Shown here piece by piece: positions 48,746 to 61,034 of a stretch of DNA of 64,000 bases (the stretch's first letter is position 1; every line of letters starts with the position of its first letter). Source of the DNA: Fasciola hepatica (Eukaryota; Platyhelminthes; Trematoda; Plagiorchiida; Fasciolidae); the NCBI GenBank assembly GCA_948099385.1, contig CANUEZ040000024.1:23905001-23969000 (forward strand), read 5' to 3'. The translations under genes were made by a program, and so were the position numbers. A model generated the notes under the pieces. That model saw only the letters and a list, made by a program, of their open reading frames with translations, made no database searches and was not told where the DNA came from.

Positions 48746-50225
48746 ATTGAACTTATACTCTACATGATATAGCGCCCTTCCGACATTGGGTTTGAATTAC
48801 TCTGCTAATATCACTCCACTGTATAAATAAAAATATTCATTCAATTAAATCAAGGATTTTCATTGCATTGGCTTTGCGTATCCTGATTATAGTAGCACTC
48901 AAAGGAACGAACGACGTTGAAACGGGCAGGAAGTTAAAACTGCATTCAGTGCATGGGAAAAATGTAGGTCGACTACCTGGTTTGACATAGCTGAGTAGAT
49001 TTTTGAAGGACTTCGACCACTGGACTATTGTCTGACGTCTGATCTGCTGTTAACAATAAGGACGATGATGACCCGATCAGAATGCGACAGGTAAAAAGTA
49101 TCAGTATTACTGTTGGGATAAGGAATTACACAAAATGTTATACATCAGACAACCAGAAACAGGTACATTTGTGAAACACTGCGTCAACAAGCTCCGTCGA
49201 TGTCCGGCTGCATGCGTGCTGTCAAAGGTAGCCATGATGGTGATCCCAAGCTTATTAAACTTGTGTGTGTGTGTTTATGTTTGTGTGTGTGTGTGTGTTC
49301 ATAAACGAAACAATGAGACAGCAACGGCGACAGCATAAAGTGCGCCTTCGGGACTGCAAATCATAGTAGACGGACACATGTCTGACAGAAAGACAATAGC
49401 CTACCAAAACCATCCCTGGTTCATTAACGAACTAACCGTCGAAAGTATCCTCCGAGCTGTATTCAAGGTAGTTTGTGTTTAGGAAGTGGGGGATGAGGAC
49501 GTGCTTGGGATTCGAGTAAGAATCGAGCTGCAAAGACCAGATTTGGTCCTAGTAACAAACAAATACCAGCCAAAAACGATGGAAGAGTAAGAACAGGAGA
49601 AGAATCGCGCAGTCTGCCAGTCTTTTTTCTGTCTCACGACTAATTCTCCATTCCTTTGGGGACAGAACTTTGAGAGATGGTTAGTCAAGTGTTTCTCTGA
49701 GTTAAAGGTGACTGCAGATCACCCCCAGTCGAATGACGGAGTGACTCAGATGACGAAGCTCTGCGTGTTTGTGGCTTGAGGTTTTCACGCAATACTAACT
49801 GAGCCCTAATGACGGCAGTAACTACAGTTTACACAAATGGACTGATTCTGTCTAACGGGGCACGTAACAGTTGTATGCACACTTCCAACCCAACGCATAA
49901 CGATGACGACAATGACAACGAGGACCATGTGAAATACGACTAATGACATGACTGTCAGTAGCTTGTCAAATCGTCCAGACTCCAGGTTAGTAGTTTGGGT
50001 CTAACCGCGTCCAGTCAGCCATTATTTTTCCTGAACACCAAAGACTCAGTAAGTCTGTTTATCGATCACAGTAAAGTGTCTTCTCGATAATTTCCCGTGT
50101 GGTTTAAGCAAAACTTAGGTGTTCTAAAGCACAGTGAAATTTGTGCACGATTATACCATCCATGGGGTACGCATGTCCCATATGATAAACTTATACGGTC
50201 TTACTTGCTGCCTTTTGAGCAGAAC
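48746..50225. other. No gene recognised
   Basis: It contains the GT microsatellite at 49262-49299 and short chance ORFs. The last part may hold a decayed 5' portion of the Penelope-like RT that follows. Confidence 0.4.
49262..49299. repeat. (GT)n microsatellite
   Basis: Interrupted GT repeat. Confidence 0.9.
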
Positions 50226-50229
50226 TGTT

Positions 50230-51240
50230 CTGTCATAATGCTCTGTAGAAGCTGATCTAGTCAACGGATGACGATATCATCTAGTTCTATGATATTTTCA
50301 GTCCTCAACATCTGAATTTATCCGTATGTTACAGGAAAGATTTTACCCGTAGACACTTTAATCGCAAGGCGTCCGAATGGCGCGTTACAACGGGCCATTC
50401 ATACTGAAGTAACATGAGGCCGACTTTGTTTCCAGCTTTCTAGTTTCGCCTCCGGTTTCGTACACATGTGGTTTGGTCATAACACATTTCCACGTGGCCC
50501 GAAAGAAGCGTGCTCCTGATCAACTTTAAAAGGAAGAAGATTTTATCAAAGAAATCTTTTTGGCCAATGGTTATCCAGAATTGTTCATTGAACACCACAG
50601 CAAACCACGACGTAACACGGTGCCCACTTTAACAGCTGGACGAACGCACGTCATTTTATCCGTTCTTTCTAAAGGTGATCACATTTTTAATCATCTACGT
50701 CATAACTTAAACTCCGCTCTAAGCCGAAAATACGTGGCTGCCCAATTACACACCGTGCAGACCACTCGACTCTAGTGACTAGAGGATTAAGATAAACAGG
50801 TCACTCAGACAGTCATGTTGCTCTGAATGTCTCGCATGTTGTCTACCAGTTCATTTGTACGTGCGGTGACAGGTACGTCTGTAGAAGAGAACGATACTTG
50901 GCTTAAAGAGTGACAAACACATTCCGAAACAGTTTTTGCACTCAGTGACTCAATCGGACTCCGTGGAATAGATTCCGGCAAGAAATCAAGCATTAGCTAT
51001 CGAGAGGTATCCACTTTCAACAGGTCATCGAGTTGACCTAATCCGGTCATTCACAGTACTATTACGCAACCGGAATGTAAAGCTGCTGGCGTATAATGAA
51101 GCTGTGTCGATCATGATAGAAAACCTTACTCTTAGGGCACGGATATATTCGTGACAAACGATCTGCTTTCCCTGGCATTAGTCACACAACCCCACACGAA
51201 TTGCTGTATTGTATGTGATAAACATTCTCCTCATTTTTCC
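50230..51240 (+). pseudogene. Penelope-like element relic, copy 1 (RT end and GIY-YIG endonuclease)
   Basis: It starts with a TDDDII remnant of the RT catalytic box near 50260. VDTLIARRPNGALQRAIHTE at about 50350-50410 is the Penelope RT thumb entry. The same frame runs, with two TGA stops, through EEDFIKEIFLANGYPELFIE, ILSVLSKGDHIFNHLRHNLN and SRKYVAAQLHTVQTTRL to TAG at 50773-50775. In another frame, VVYQFICTCGDRYVCRRER (about 50838-50895) is the GIY-YIG start, with the second-motif Gly read as Cys. KAFTVLLRNRN-like text and VKLLAYNEAVSI follow near 51040-51110. RT plus C-terminal GIY-YIG defines Penelope-like elements. The copy is dead. Confidence 0.75.
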
Positions 51241-51880
51241 TCTGTGTACGCACCGCATGCGCCGTATCATATATAAACTGATGTTTTGCATACTCTATCT
51301 TCAACAGTGGAAGAAATGCTTGCATCTCGCCCTTATGTATCTTTTTTCCGTTCTTATTAAATTATCCCATCAGTGGTAAAATGGAGTTATAGTGGGCCTT
51401 TGAAGAGTACTCAGAAAAATTCGAAAATCAATAAGACAACGCCACCTGAAGAATATTTTTCACGGATTATTTTTGACGGCACGAAGAACGAGAAGGTAGA
51501 TCTGTAACCTGTTATGGAATAGCTCGAATTCAAGGAGTATCATATTGGTCTTGATTTAATTATTGAATGCTATACGCTCGGAAATTTTAAGATTAGTAAA
51601 GTGATGGCTTTTAAACGAATTCCACTTTGTTTTGTGTAGAAATAGCGCTTATAACTAGAAATCTCTTCTGCATTAATCTGTGGTCTCTACCTGCCACCTA
51701 GCTCTTTCATTTAGTGTCAGTAATCAGATTCTTCAGGCAGCAACCACAGCTAGAAAAATTGCTTTACAGACGGACCAAACCGAGTGGAGAACAGCTGAAA
51801 CCTTCGCTCCTTAGCGAGACAACTTTCCTGGTGCATTTTAGCAGAGCTTAGAAGGAAAGTCATTGAAAAATTTGGCTTTT
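51241..51880. other. No gene recognised
   Basis: Short AT-rich stretch between two transposon relics with no readable domain. Confidence 0.4.
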
Positions 51881-51884
51881 TCCT

Positions 51885-52440
51885 GTGCCTCAGCATCCTT
51901 TTCACTCCCTGTTCTTAAAACTTTTGTTGGATCACGTGGCACCTGTTAACTTCCAGTCTGCAGAACATGCCAAGTCCATTCCACCAAATCGTGGTTCAAA
52001 AGTCAGCTTTCAAGATACCATCCTCAAGTTGCAAGCTCAGGTAGCCAAATGTATTTTCGGCCACCGGTTGAAAATCCAGCTAAGTGATCCTCTCATTGCA
52101 GGCATGATTCCTCTCAGATTTGCAAGAGAAGCCGTTGGTGAAAGCTCGTACCCCAATTTAGGTGGGCCCGAACAGTCTGCAAGCCATCTGATGACGTCAC
52201 CGTAGTCACCGCAGAATAATCCGTTGTGCATTTTCAAAAGTACCGAAGCCTAGAATACGATGAACAACGAGCGGAATTCCAAACGAAGATGAACACGCAT
52301 TCAAAACCCAATCTCACCCAGGAACCTAAATCGATACCTGTCCTGCTGTGAGTTGGATTTTGCGCTCTATTTGCCTTTTTCGCAATGCAGTCTGTCATAC
52401 TCACGGTAAAGTGGGTCACATTGAAAAGGTCTGCAGAGTG
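51885..52440 (+). pseudogene. Ty3/gypsy gag fragment with zinc knuckles
   Basis: Frame 51885-52205 (106 codons) includes SFQDTILKLQAQVAKCIFGH then LKIQLSDPLIAGM, a pattern seen in the capsid part of gypsy gag proteins (AKCxFG...QLRDRLVAGI). A different frame continues with a cysteine-rich end, [20 protein letters not shown] then C. This is a CCHC knuckle with the second Cys read as His, preceded by a broken first knuckle. Protease and RT of this element are not recognised downstream. It belongs to a different gypsy lineage from the copy at 1-4420, whose knuckle is different. Confidence 0.5.
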
Positions 52441-53325
52441 TAAATGTCATTTAGTTCAAGATGAGAAATGATAATGCAATAGTTCTGTGCCTAAGAACAG
52501 TTTGAATTTATGAGGTACCTTTCCGGGATTCATTGTGATCTTACTGAAAGTAGATTCCCTTGAACGGGAAAATTTAATTATGGATGTAGTATTGAATCGA
52601 TTGTTTCTTTAAGAGTTTTTCAGAAAATTGCTCCTACTGCTGTCATTTGTTCCACAAATATCAAGTAGCACGGTATCATGGGACACGAATTACAACTTAT
52701 GGGTTAGTGTCATTTGGTAATTCACAACGGATCGAAGTCTGCCATTTTTAGGTTCTTTGTTTTGAATTCAAGTTCTTCCTTTCTTGAACTTTAGGCACCG
52801 AGGTCGCTTACTGTTGCAACTTCATTGCCAGCTAATCCTGTATTAACGAGGTCAGTGAATACGCAACCTGATTTACGGACACTGATAGAGAACTTTGCCA
52901 GAAGCGAGAGTAAGTTCCACCAGAAGTCGATCATTAAATGGAGTTGACAATTTTTATGATAATTTGTTGCAGTAGTACAGAAATTCTACGACTAGACAAA
53001 CTCCTAATGTAGTATTTAAGTCGCCTCATTCAACGGTCTCTTTGTGGTCTCAAAACTTATCCCGTGTTTTCTATTCCATCGGTAATAGCCTGCATCATTT
53101 CACAAAATTGTGGTCAGCTTATGGTCGGGTATCCAATAGTGTTGACTGATCCGTACGTGAACGCCGTAGTGATCAAATTCAGTTCAGCTCGACTGAGCTT
53201 AAATATGATAAAACTCCTCAAATACCAAAAGAGTCTGACACAGTCGGGCTAGAACTCTCACCAGCAAAAGGGTTAAAAATCCACTACACCAAGACCCTCC
53301 GAAAGACTGATTCAGAAATTGGTGC
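52441..53325. other. No gene recognised
   Basis: Decayed sequence between the gag fragment and the RTE-like relic. ORF 53064-53252 has no domain. Confidence 0.35.
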
Positions 53326-53329
53326 TGCA

Positions 53330-54600
53330 GTGAAATCGTCGGTTTGTGCTGACTTCCTCACTCCTCAAGACGAGAATTGATCGGCTCCGGCTGCCGGAAA
53401 GCACAATGAAACATGCCTTATTGTGAGATGTAAACTCTGCTGAAGTCTGCGTATGGATCACAAAGTCAGGTGATTACAGTACAGCAGCCGGACCTCACTG
53501 GTCTTCCCTCAACCCCGTTTGAAACTGGAAGCAGGCCGGTTTTTAAAGTAACTTCACTCCTATGCTCTAACGTTTGGAAATCGGATCGTCGTGAATAAAA
53601 TTAGCTTTCCCAGTTTTGAGAAGGGCGTACACGAGAACTGATCCATTCACAGGGGTTTACTTATTATCCCAACGCCGCTCGACCGGTTAGCTTTTGTTGT
53701 TATCTCCAGATTGGGCTGCGTACACGAAGAACGAGACAGTGAGATGCATGCTGAGTCAAACAATGGCTTTGGATGTGAAAATCAAATCTTCACCGTCCCA
53801 CAGCTGCTTGACCAATATCTGGCTTTCCAAAAGCTGAAAATCGCCGAGTTACTAGATATTTACAAGGGCTTTGACCAACCGAAATAAGGAACCTTCAACT
53901 GAGGAACGGAGTGCCCGGAACATATGTTTGATGCTCAGAAAGTTGTATTGTCTTATTTCAGGTCGGGTTCAGAGCACTTGACCAAATTTCTTCACTTCCA
54001 CTCCCTGTTGGAGTACTACAAGATTGCTTCATATCACTGTTTCTCTTTAAATTTTCCACAGATGTATCAAAGAGCACAATTTTGGTCTATCCAATGGGTG
54101 AGTTGAACTCCTCCAAGGGAACAGTGTTTTCAACTATGAGTTCTACAGTGATATCTCCTGGCTGAGTGACAATACTCTGGCCACACAATATGAGTTCGAT
54201 CTCCTGGAGATGGAGGTATTGACGTGTGGTACGAATTTTGCATCAAACATGCTCAAATTGCATTTTCAAGGCCAGTAAGAACCTGCTTTTGCAACCACCG
54301 CTGGTGGTGGTCACTTGGAACCGATCGATCGCTTCAAGTACCTTGGAATCTACATCATATCTCAAGTAGCAAGGACTAGATCGACTTGAAAACTACGATT
54401 TTCCGTTCTAGATTCGAATAGAGAAGTCCGAAACAGAGGTTTGCACAGTAAATCCTGGACCATTTTGCTTCATCTGTGCACAAGCACACTACATACAATA
54501 TGATTTTCAAGGTCAGTTAAATAATTGGATGCCGTGAAATGGTCCGGAATACATTGTAAAAACTATGTCTGAATTCTCTGTTCAAATTTAAGGCAGGAAC
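53330..54600 (+). pseudogene. RTE-like LINE reverse transcriptase pseudogene
   Basis: Frames give the RTE RT order. SFEKGVHEN and HRGLLIIPTPLDRLAFVVI lie near 53610-53700 (usually FKKG...NYRGISLIP). GCENQIFTVPQLLDQYLAFQ follows. The first catalytic Asp block LDIYKGFD is at about 53853-53876. GVLQDCFISLFLF stands where GVRQGCPISPFLF is usual. EFYSDISWLSDN replaces the YADDIALL box at about 54140-54175, so the catalytic Asp pair is lost. RFKYLGIYI appears near 54330. Many stops and frameshifts are present. It lies 3' of a gypsy gag relic and directly 5' of a Penelope-like relic, all on the + strand. Confidence 0.7.
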
Positions 54601-54603
54601 TCA

Positions 54604-55170
54604 TTGTGTCCGATTTCTCAAACGTCGTCTTCCCACAAATGTGATTCCCCGGTTAAATGGACCTTTGTGACCGAGATCCAAAATTGTTGTGCAACAAACA
54701 AGACGGAATTATCTAAAACAAACTGTGCCGTACAAAATCGTTATCTCCTCGGCTATTGTAAACATGTAAGCAAGGATCAAAATACGAACTTCAGGTGGTT
54801 AACAGAATGTCACATCGAGAAATGCAGATCTACATTATCGCAACCAAGCTCAGCGGTACATAAAGCGTCAACTGCTGTCGACAACTTGAGTTCGCTGTGT
54901 TTTGCGAAAATCGCCAGTTTCCCTTTCGAGAAAGTCCACCAGAGCAGTACACATGAATCGAAGTGGGTGAGTCAGTTTCTGAATCCTGGATTGATGATGT
55001 CTCCATTTATTTTAATCCTGAAAAGTACGTTCACAATTTTTCACCATACGAACTCAATCGATTACAACTGCAGGTGTAATCATGTGGTCTTAATTACGAC
55101 ATTCAACCAAAATGATCCAATGGTATCTAATCACAAGTTACGTTTGAAACCCTCTTTGATAAGCTATTGA
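54604..55170 (+). other. Unassigned 188-codon open frame
   Basis: This is the longest uninterrupted frame outside the ZIC gene and CR1 copy B. It begins at a TTG codon, is Ser/Thr/Asn/Cys-rich and shows no signal peptide or domain I recognise. It sits between the RTE-like relic and the Penelope-like RT, so it may be an untranslated or N-terminal part of the latter. The segment following it in another frame, LLNLQPVNQEAIGWFKANLV, looks like the Penelope RT N-terminus. It could equally be chance. Confidence 0.25.
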
Positions 55171-56640
55171 ACCTACAACCAGTAAATCAAGAGGCAATCG
55201 GCTGGTTTAAGGCAAACTTAGTGAGCCTGGACACCAGTATGGGACCATGAACACAAAATAATATAGTTTGATGGCCAAAGAATACATCAGTGCACTTGAG
55301 AAACTGAAGCAGAACTCGGACATTTTAATCCTCCGTCCAGAGAAATGATTCGGAGTGGTAATGATGGACAAGTAGTCTTACAACGAAAAGAATTGGACGA
55401 TTCTGATAGATGAGACAAAGAGTGGGCTGGGCTGATCTCAATGTGATGCCCAAGAGCTAGAAAGAGAGATCTGCACCAAACTGAACACGTTTATACAAGC
55501 AAATCTGTTATCGGAATAGACAGCTAAACACTTACGACCAAGAGGAACCCAAGTAGCACAAACGTCTGGTTTGCCAAAACTACACCCGTCAGGTGTTCCA
55601 ATGAAATCAGTCTTATGCATGGTCAATTCATCCAAACACATTTTGGCCAAATGGTTAGTTCAGTTTTCAAAACCAGTCAGAGATACAGTTGAACTTTATG
55701 ACGTTGAAAGGTATCTTCGGAATGGGCCAAAACATAGGAAACAAAGATATGTTCATGATGGATATGATGGATAATATTCCTTTTCAGGAAACCGTTCAGA
55801 TAAGTTGTTAAGCTGTTGAGGAAAACAAATCAAATGTTGGGATCACCTGCTGGTGAGTTGGCACGGTTTCTACTCCCTTGCACGCCAAAGGCGCGCTTCT
55901 CTTTCCTCAAAGAAGGATTACGGCGAATAGGTTAGTTGGCCATGGAAAGTCCCCTCGAACCTATTCTGGTAGATATCTTCGTTGGTCACTTGAATGATGG
56001 ATTACAACTGGACGTTTCAAGGCTTGAGCTCTGCTGCCGCGACTTTGATGCCATATTCATCATCAGCGACAACAGCAGCGATGCAGATTAATTATTTGGT
56101 TAGTTTGAAAGTATCCACTCAAACAACAAACTGACTCGTCACGTCCTTTCTGAAGATCTGCGTAGAAAGTCTTTATTAAGAAAACATTGTGTTCTAAAGT
56201 TGGAGGTCTTCCTATGACTCATTCAGAGGCGATGACTTCAGCCAAATAATTGGTAAGCTCCTGAACTCTGTCATCAAACTACAAAACCGATCCCGTCGTC
56301 ATGTTCACAACCACAAAGATACGAAAACCCTCGGTGGAAGAGCCGTTGCTTCCCTGCGCCAAATCAAACTGTGCCTATCAGTCCACATGTAGACGCTCAG
56401 CTGTTTACGTAGGTAGAACAAAAAAGCCAATAGCGCCATCGAATAAATGAGCATATTCCGACGTGGCTTCAATCAGTTCACTGTGTGGACACGATCACCG
56501 AAACCCCAAACAATAAGATCCTCAGTTACAGAACCCCATAGGGAGCATAAACACTGGGTAACTTCAGGCAGCTCAGGATCATACACAACAATACTGACAC
56601 GAGATTGCCCAGATAGACTGAGGCTTTAGCCATTCTCAGT
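55170..56640 (+). mobile_element. Penelope-like element relic, copy 2 (RT and GIY-YIG)
   Basis: Motifs in order on the + strand begin with SALEKLKQNSDILILRPEK near 55290 and FGVVMMDK. The RT signature SGLPKLHPSGVPMKSVLCMV then SSKHILAKWL follows at about 55560-55660. MESPLEPILVDIFVGHL is at 55940-55995 (usually MGSPLGPxLADIF). CRDFDAIFIISD at 56030-56065 stands where YVDDxF is usual, so the catalytic Asp pair is damaged. The GIY-YIG endonuclease start, CAYQSTCRRSAVYVGRTKKP at 56370-56430, keeps AYQ...YVGRT. INEHIPTWLQ follows at about 56441-56470. The text to 56640 continues the endonuclease in shifting frames. It includes most of the RT and EN but is heavily frameshifted. Confidence 0.75.
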
Positions 56641-59080
56641 TATAAATGGAAGTGTGAATGGCTTATCAGTTAGCCCCTACCCTTCTAACCTAAGTTGCTG
56701 TACATTGTTGTCTAATGAATAAAAAGGAAGTAAAACAGAATTTTTTTATCTTGTTTATATCTGCTTTTAGGTAGACTCTAATATCCACAGAAGGTATCCA
56801 GAATCACTTCGTATTAGGAGTTTACGTGAGTTTACCTCTCACCAAACAGTTTTTTGGTTTATTCTCAAATTCGTTTCAAATTACCGACTCGCTGACCTTC
56901 AGAGCAACAGTCATTTTGTAAAAGCCAGACAGTAAGCCGCCGTATTGTTGTTCGAACAATGTAAGTGTTGATGACTGTTGATACACTCACGGAGCTTCGA
57001 CTCATGGAGTTTCTCTTTCGTTTATGCTTTTGCAGATTGAACACGCGCAGTGTGGAAAGGTTAAGGGAAGAACAATGAAAAACGGGGTTCGTGAATTGTT
57101 TCAAATCTCTATCGTATTGCCCCGAACAGATCTATAGCAGACGCTCACTTTCCACGATAAACTATTGTTGTGCACGTCATATCAAGTGAAGAGAATGTCA
57201 AAACTCCCTTGTCAGCCCCGAGGGCACTACACTGCTGTATTGCAACAACGAAATCCAACATTTTATTTTCTCGACTGAGCAGAGTTTTCTTTCACCAAGA
57301 ACCATCATATGAGGTTGACTTTAGGACATGTCTTTAAGTGCCAGCCTGATGGCGTAATGTTGAACGCATTTGGATTTCTGGTCTGTAACATTCCTTCCAT
57401 TCCTCGTATTAACCGTTTGTTCCGTTTTTAGTGCTGAGTACTGGTGCGATTGGTAAATCAAATGGATCTGTCGTGCTTTAAAAGTCTTACTTGGTCAGTT
57501 GATCAGGGTTAAAGTAAAATGAGTGCAGCTTTCTCATTTTGATTCGTCAACCTCATCAACCAAGTTATAGTTCTAACAAGTAGTGTTCACAGCCAGGTTG
57601 GAAAAGTTCACTGTCTGTGATAGGAACCGTCAGTAGCAAACCAGCCCGGAACTTGTTCTGATTCGAATTCAGATAAGTAAGATCTGAAGCAAGTTTTGGA
57701 GGGTTCAGGAGTGTACAGTAATTCGCTCTATCGCTCAGCTCATTGCCGCATTCAACCTGTTGTGGTTCTCCACTCCCAATCTCACGGTCGTGGTTTCTGC
57801 TAACCCTTGGTGTTGCAGTATCCCCTTGAGATTACTGGATATGCTGCACCCACTACCCCCATGCGCAAACAAGTTGGAAAAAATTGAGGTATTCAAAGTG
57901 TCCAGCGGAGCAAATATAATCTAGACCTACTCTGCAGTTTTCCGATCCCAGAGAGGGCTACAGGTAATACGCGTGTTCTAACCAAACTGTTAGTGACAGA
58001 CTACAAGCAGCGATCAGAGGCCGGGCAAAAGGAGCTCATTTTTGATTCCCTAATATTTCAAGAAACTAGAAAATTGTAAGAACATTGAAGCCCATCATGG
58101 AAATAGGGGAAGTAAATAGAATAAATGACTGAACCAGTTCTGAAGGTGACAAGACTTTCACAAAGTATCAGCTGTGTTTATGCGATTTGCGGTGCAGTCT
58201 CAAGGCCATCAGTTCTTTTAAAAAATATTATGAGAAGCTTTTGATGAGCATGTCATGACTTTCTCAATGGTTGTGAACTAGTTGTGTAAGAAAACTATCC
58301 CGCAGTTGAAAGCGGTGGCAAATAACAAGGATGTAGCGACTATGAGAGAGCCAAATGTTGTTCAGGGTGCAGCGACTTTGGAACGGCTTTGGAAAATCGC
58401 AGGATCTAATGGCTTCCAGGTTTCCGTGATCCCTAAAACAACGTTGGTTAACACAAGGAATCTGCCTAAAAATTGCCTCTTCTTTTAACTCTCTCTGTCT
58501 CAACGATCACGTCCCACTCGTTCGTTTTATCACCTGTTTCGTCTACCTCAAGTAACGAGTAATGCGGATCAAATAACCCTTCAGATTCGGATAGCTCACT
58601 GGTAGTTTATGCTTTTCCTTATTTTACTGTCGCTAAAATGCATGGTATTCAGTGCAATATAACCGGCGAATGACATTTCTTTTGGCATTGATCGAGAGAA
58701 AACCATGGTCGTGGACAAGTCATGACGTCCTGCTCTATATAAGTATCAAACTAGCAAGTGCAAACTTCAAGCCGCTAACGGTAATCGTATTAGCCACCGT
58801 GAGCTTTCGGATGCAATAAACGAAACTGAATTTTCCCCTATCTACACCAGTTCGGCTCCTCGGGCCATCAGCAAGTTCTACAATTACCACATTATGAGTA
58901 GAAAGGGATTTGAATTCATAACCGAATGATTTATTATGCGGAAAAACGCTCATACTGACCTAGTAGCCAATCTGTATTGGTTTTTCCATCGTATTACCCT
59001 AGGACATACTATAGAGAAGTCGTTCTCTATAAGAGTTGATCCCTGAGCACTTAGCGGGTTGTTACCTTTGGAAAGCCGTA
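56641..59080. other. No gene recognised
   Basis: Short ORFs on both strands (for example 58264-58503 minus and 58282-58488 plus, mutually overlapping), none with a domain. No repeat matched inside the window. Confidence 0.4.
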
Positions 59081-59084
59081 TAGT

Positions 59085-59200
59085 TTTGTCGGGACCAGTC
59101 CGAATAGCCTGGTGGTTGGGTGTTTCATTCGAAGTCGGGTTTCAAGCCCTAGGGGGGACTTGGTGGATCTGCACTGCTGATGATTTCCCACAAACACCTT
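59085..59200 (+). repeat. SINE-like family 3, copy d (tRNA-derived)
   Basis: AATAGCCTGGTGGTTGGGTG is A-box-like and GTCGGGTTTCAAGCCC is B-box-like. ACTTGGTGGATCTGCACTGC then TGATGATT follows. It is homologous along its length to the copy at 48625-48745. The 135-codon ORF 59059-59466 starts inside this repeat and is probably an artefact. Confidence 0.6.
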
Positions 59201-61030
59201 CATTTGTCGAAATCTCGCAAACCACAGCACATACGAAAGCCAAAACGATTCCCGTGGTAAGTTTTCTTGCTAAAACTGACACACAACTGGATCGGGTGTA
59301 TATCATTATTCACTTATTTGTAGTAAGAAATTTGGAAGAAAATAGGTTGTTCCATCAGTATTTTATGGTTCTTCCGCTAACTTGGACTCATTGTTTGCAG
59401 CCGTTTGCAGTGCAGTATTCATCACACTGTACTCACGGACTTACTGTATCTCGTTCAAAAGTATGAAGGTTTCAGTCAGTTTATAAAGTGGAGGATGGCG
59501 TTTATGCGTTTGATCACATTATGTGGTTCGTTTTTTCATGAAAAGGATGAAGTCGCGCTTTCACTTGATTTCTCCCTTGGTCACGAGTAAGCTAACAGTG
59601 TTTGACTAACCATCAGGTCGCGATTGATCACTTTATACAACACCATTTTGATTCCCTGAGCTGCCTCATCTTAGTCTGCAAGGGACATCAGTCAAGTGAC
59701 GAAACAAGGAACTGTGAATCGACTGATAAGTGATTGTTTTCAAACTAACTGACAACGACTCTTTGGATTTCGTCTCTGATACTCCTAAACGGAAATTTGT
59801 TAGGAAAGCAGGAGTTGCTTGAACAATCATGGACAGAAGAATCTGATTGCTGCCCATGCTGAAACAAAACAGAAAGTCATCATTTTGTATTTTCCTTTGC
59901 ATACGAATGGTACAATGTTTAGGTGAGTTTGAAACTTTCGGACTGACCGAGCATTGACCCAACTCTAACCGCAATTCCATTGTACGATGTCAGATCCGCA
60001 GTTCTGCAGCTGATCAAAAGAGGGGTGTGCCACTTGGTCCGACCGATGTGGCGTTCACATCTTTCTCAGATTGCATCATTTCAAGACCTGGAACACAGCT
60101 GACCAAAACAGTGGCCGACCACCTTCGTCTTGCCACCGGATGGCAGTCTCCGCTCCCCCTTGACTTCCAACGAAGTTCGACTAATCCAATTGAACTTGTC
60201 AATGTGATGGGAAAACGAGACGTGATGGAACGATGATGTTAACGTCACCGTACTATAAGTGCTTGATTCAGATAAGAAAAACAGGAACATGAAATGAAGT
60301 GGCACGGAATGTCAGAGGCAAACCGTTTGCTGACTCGAATGTGAACTACACATGGCCTGCTTTGTCCACGAATCAAATTTTCTGTAACTCCAATTGTTTT
60401 TCCTGTCATACGGGAAGACGGAGATGTGCAGGGACATTGTAGAACAAAAGGATCAGTCGCATTAGTGATGAGACCGAATTGAAAATGAATCCTTCGAATC
60501 CCACGGAGTAATAGACTTTAAGCAAATTATCGGAGCACACGAAGCTACACGACGATTGTGGCGTTAAATCTGATAGGCAGAAGATGACACCGTAGTCCAC
60601 CCATTATGAAACACTAGCGGAGATCACTCAAGTTGTTCCTCGCTTCGAGATACCTCAGTCAGAAAGAGAGAGATGGCCAAAAGGAAGTAGTCACATAAGT
60701 TGTGTAATTTTCGACTTGAAGTCAGCTAAAATATATGCACTGCGTCATTTTGCGACTTAATAAACCTAAGAACTTCCGAGTACGTTCTGTGAGTGAAATG
60801 TTTGTTGTTGTGGTGCGCTGTCTGGAAGTTCATCAATATTTGGTGCAAAAAAAGAATTACTAGCATCAGGATTACTATTCAGCTAATCAGTGTCTGGGTC
60901 ACATATCAGGCGAACGATATCAATGTCTCAGCGTGGCATGGAAATCTTCCCACTCCCATCAACTGAAGTCTAACATTATTACTGACTGACCCAAATCATA
61001 CTCGGTCACCATGACTAGAGCCCACCAAAT
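59201..61030. other. No gene recognised
   Basis: Short frames on both strands (for example 59666-59980 minus, 60027-60236 plus) without domains. Confidence 0.4.
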
Positions 61031-61034
61031 TCAG

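Noticed and set aside
59059..59466. 135-codon ORF
   Set aside because: The start lies in a family 3 SINE and the rest has no domain.
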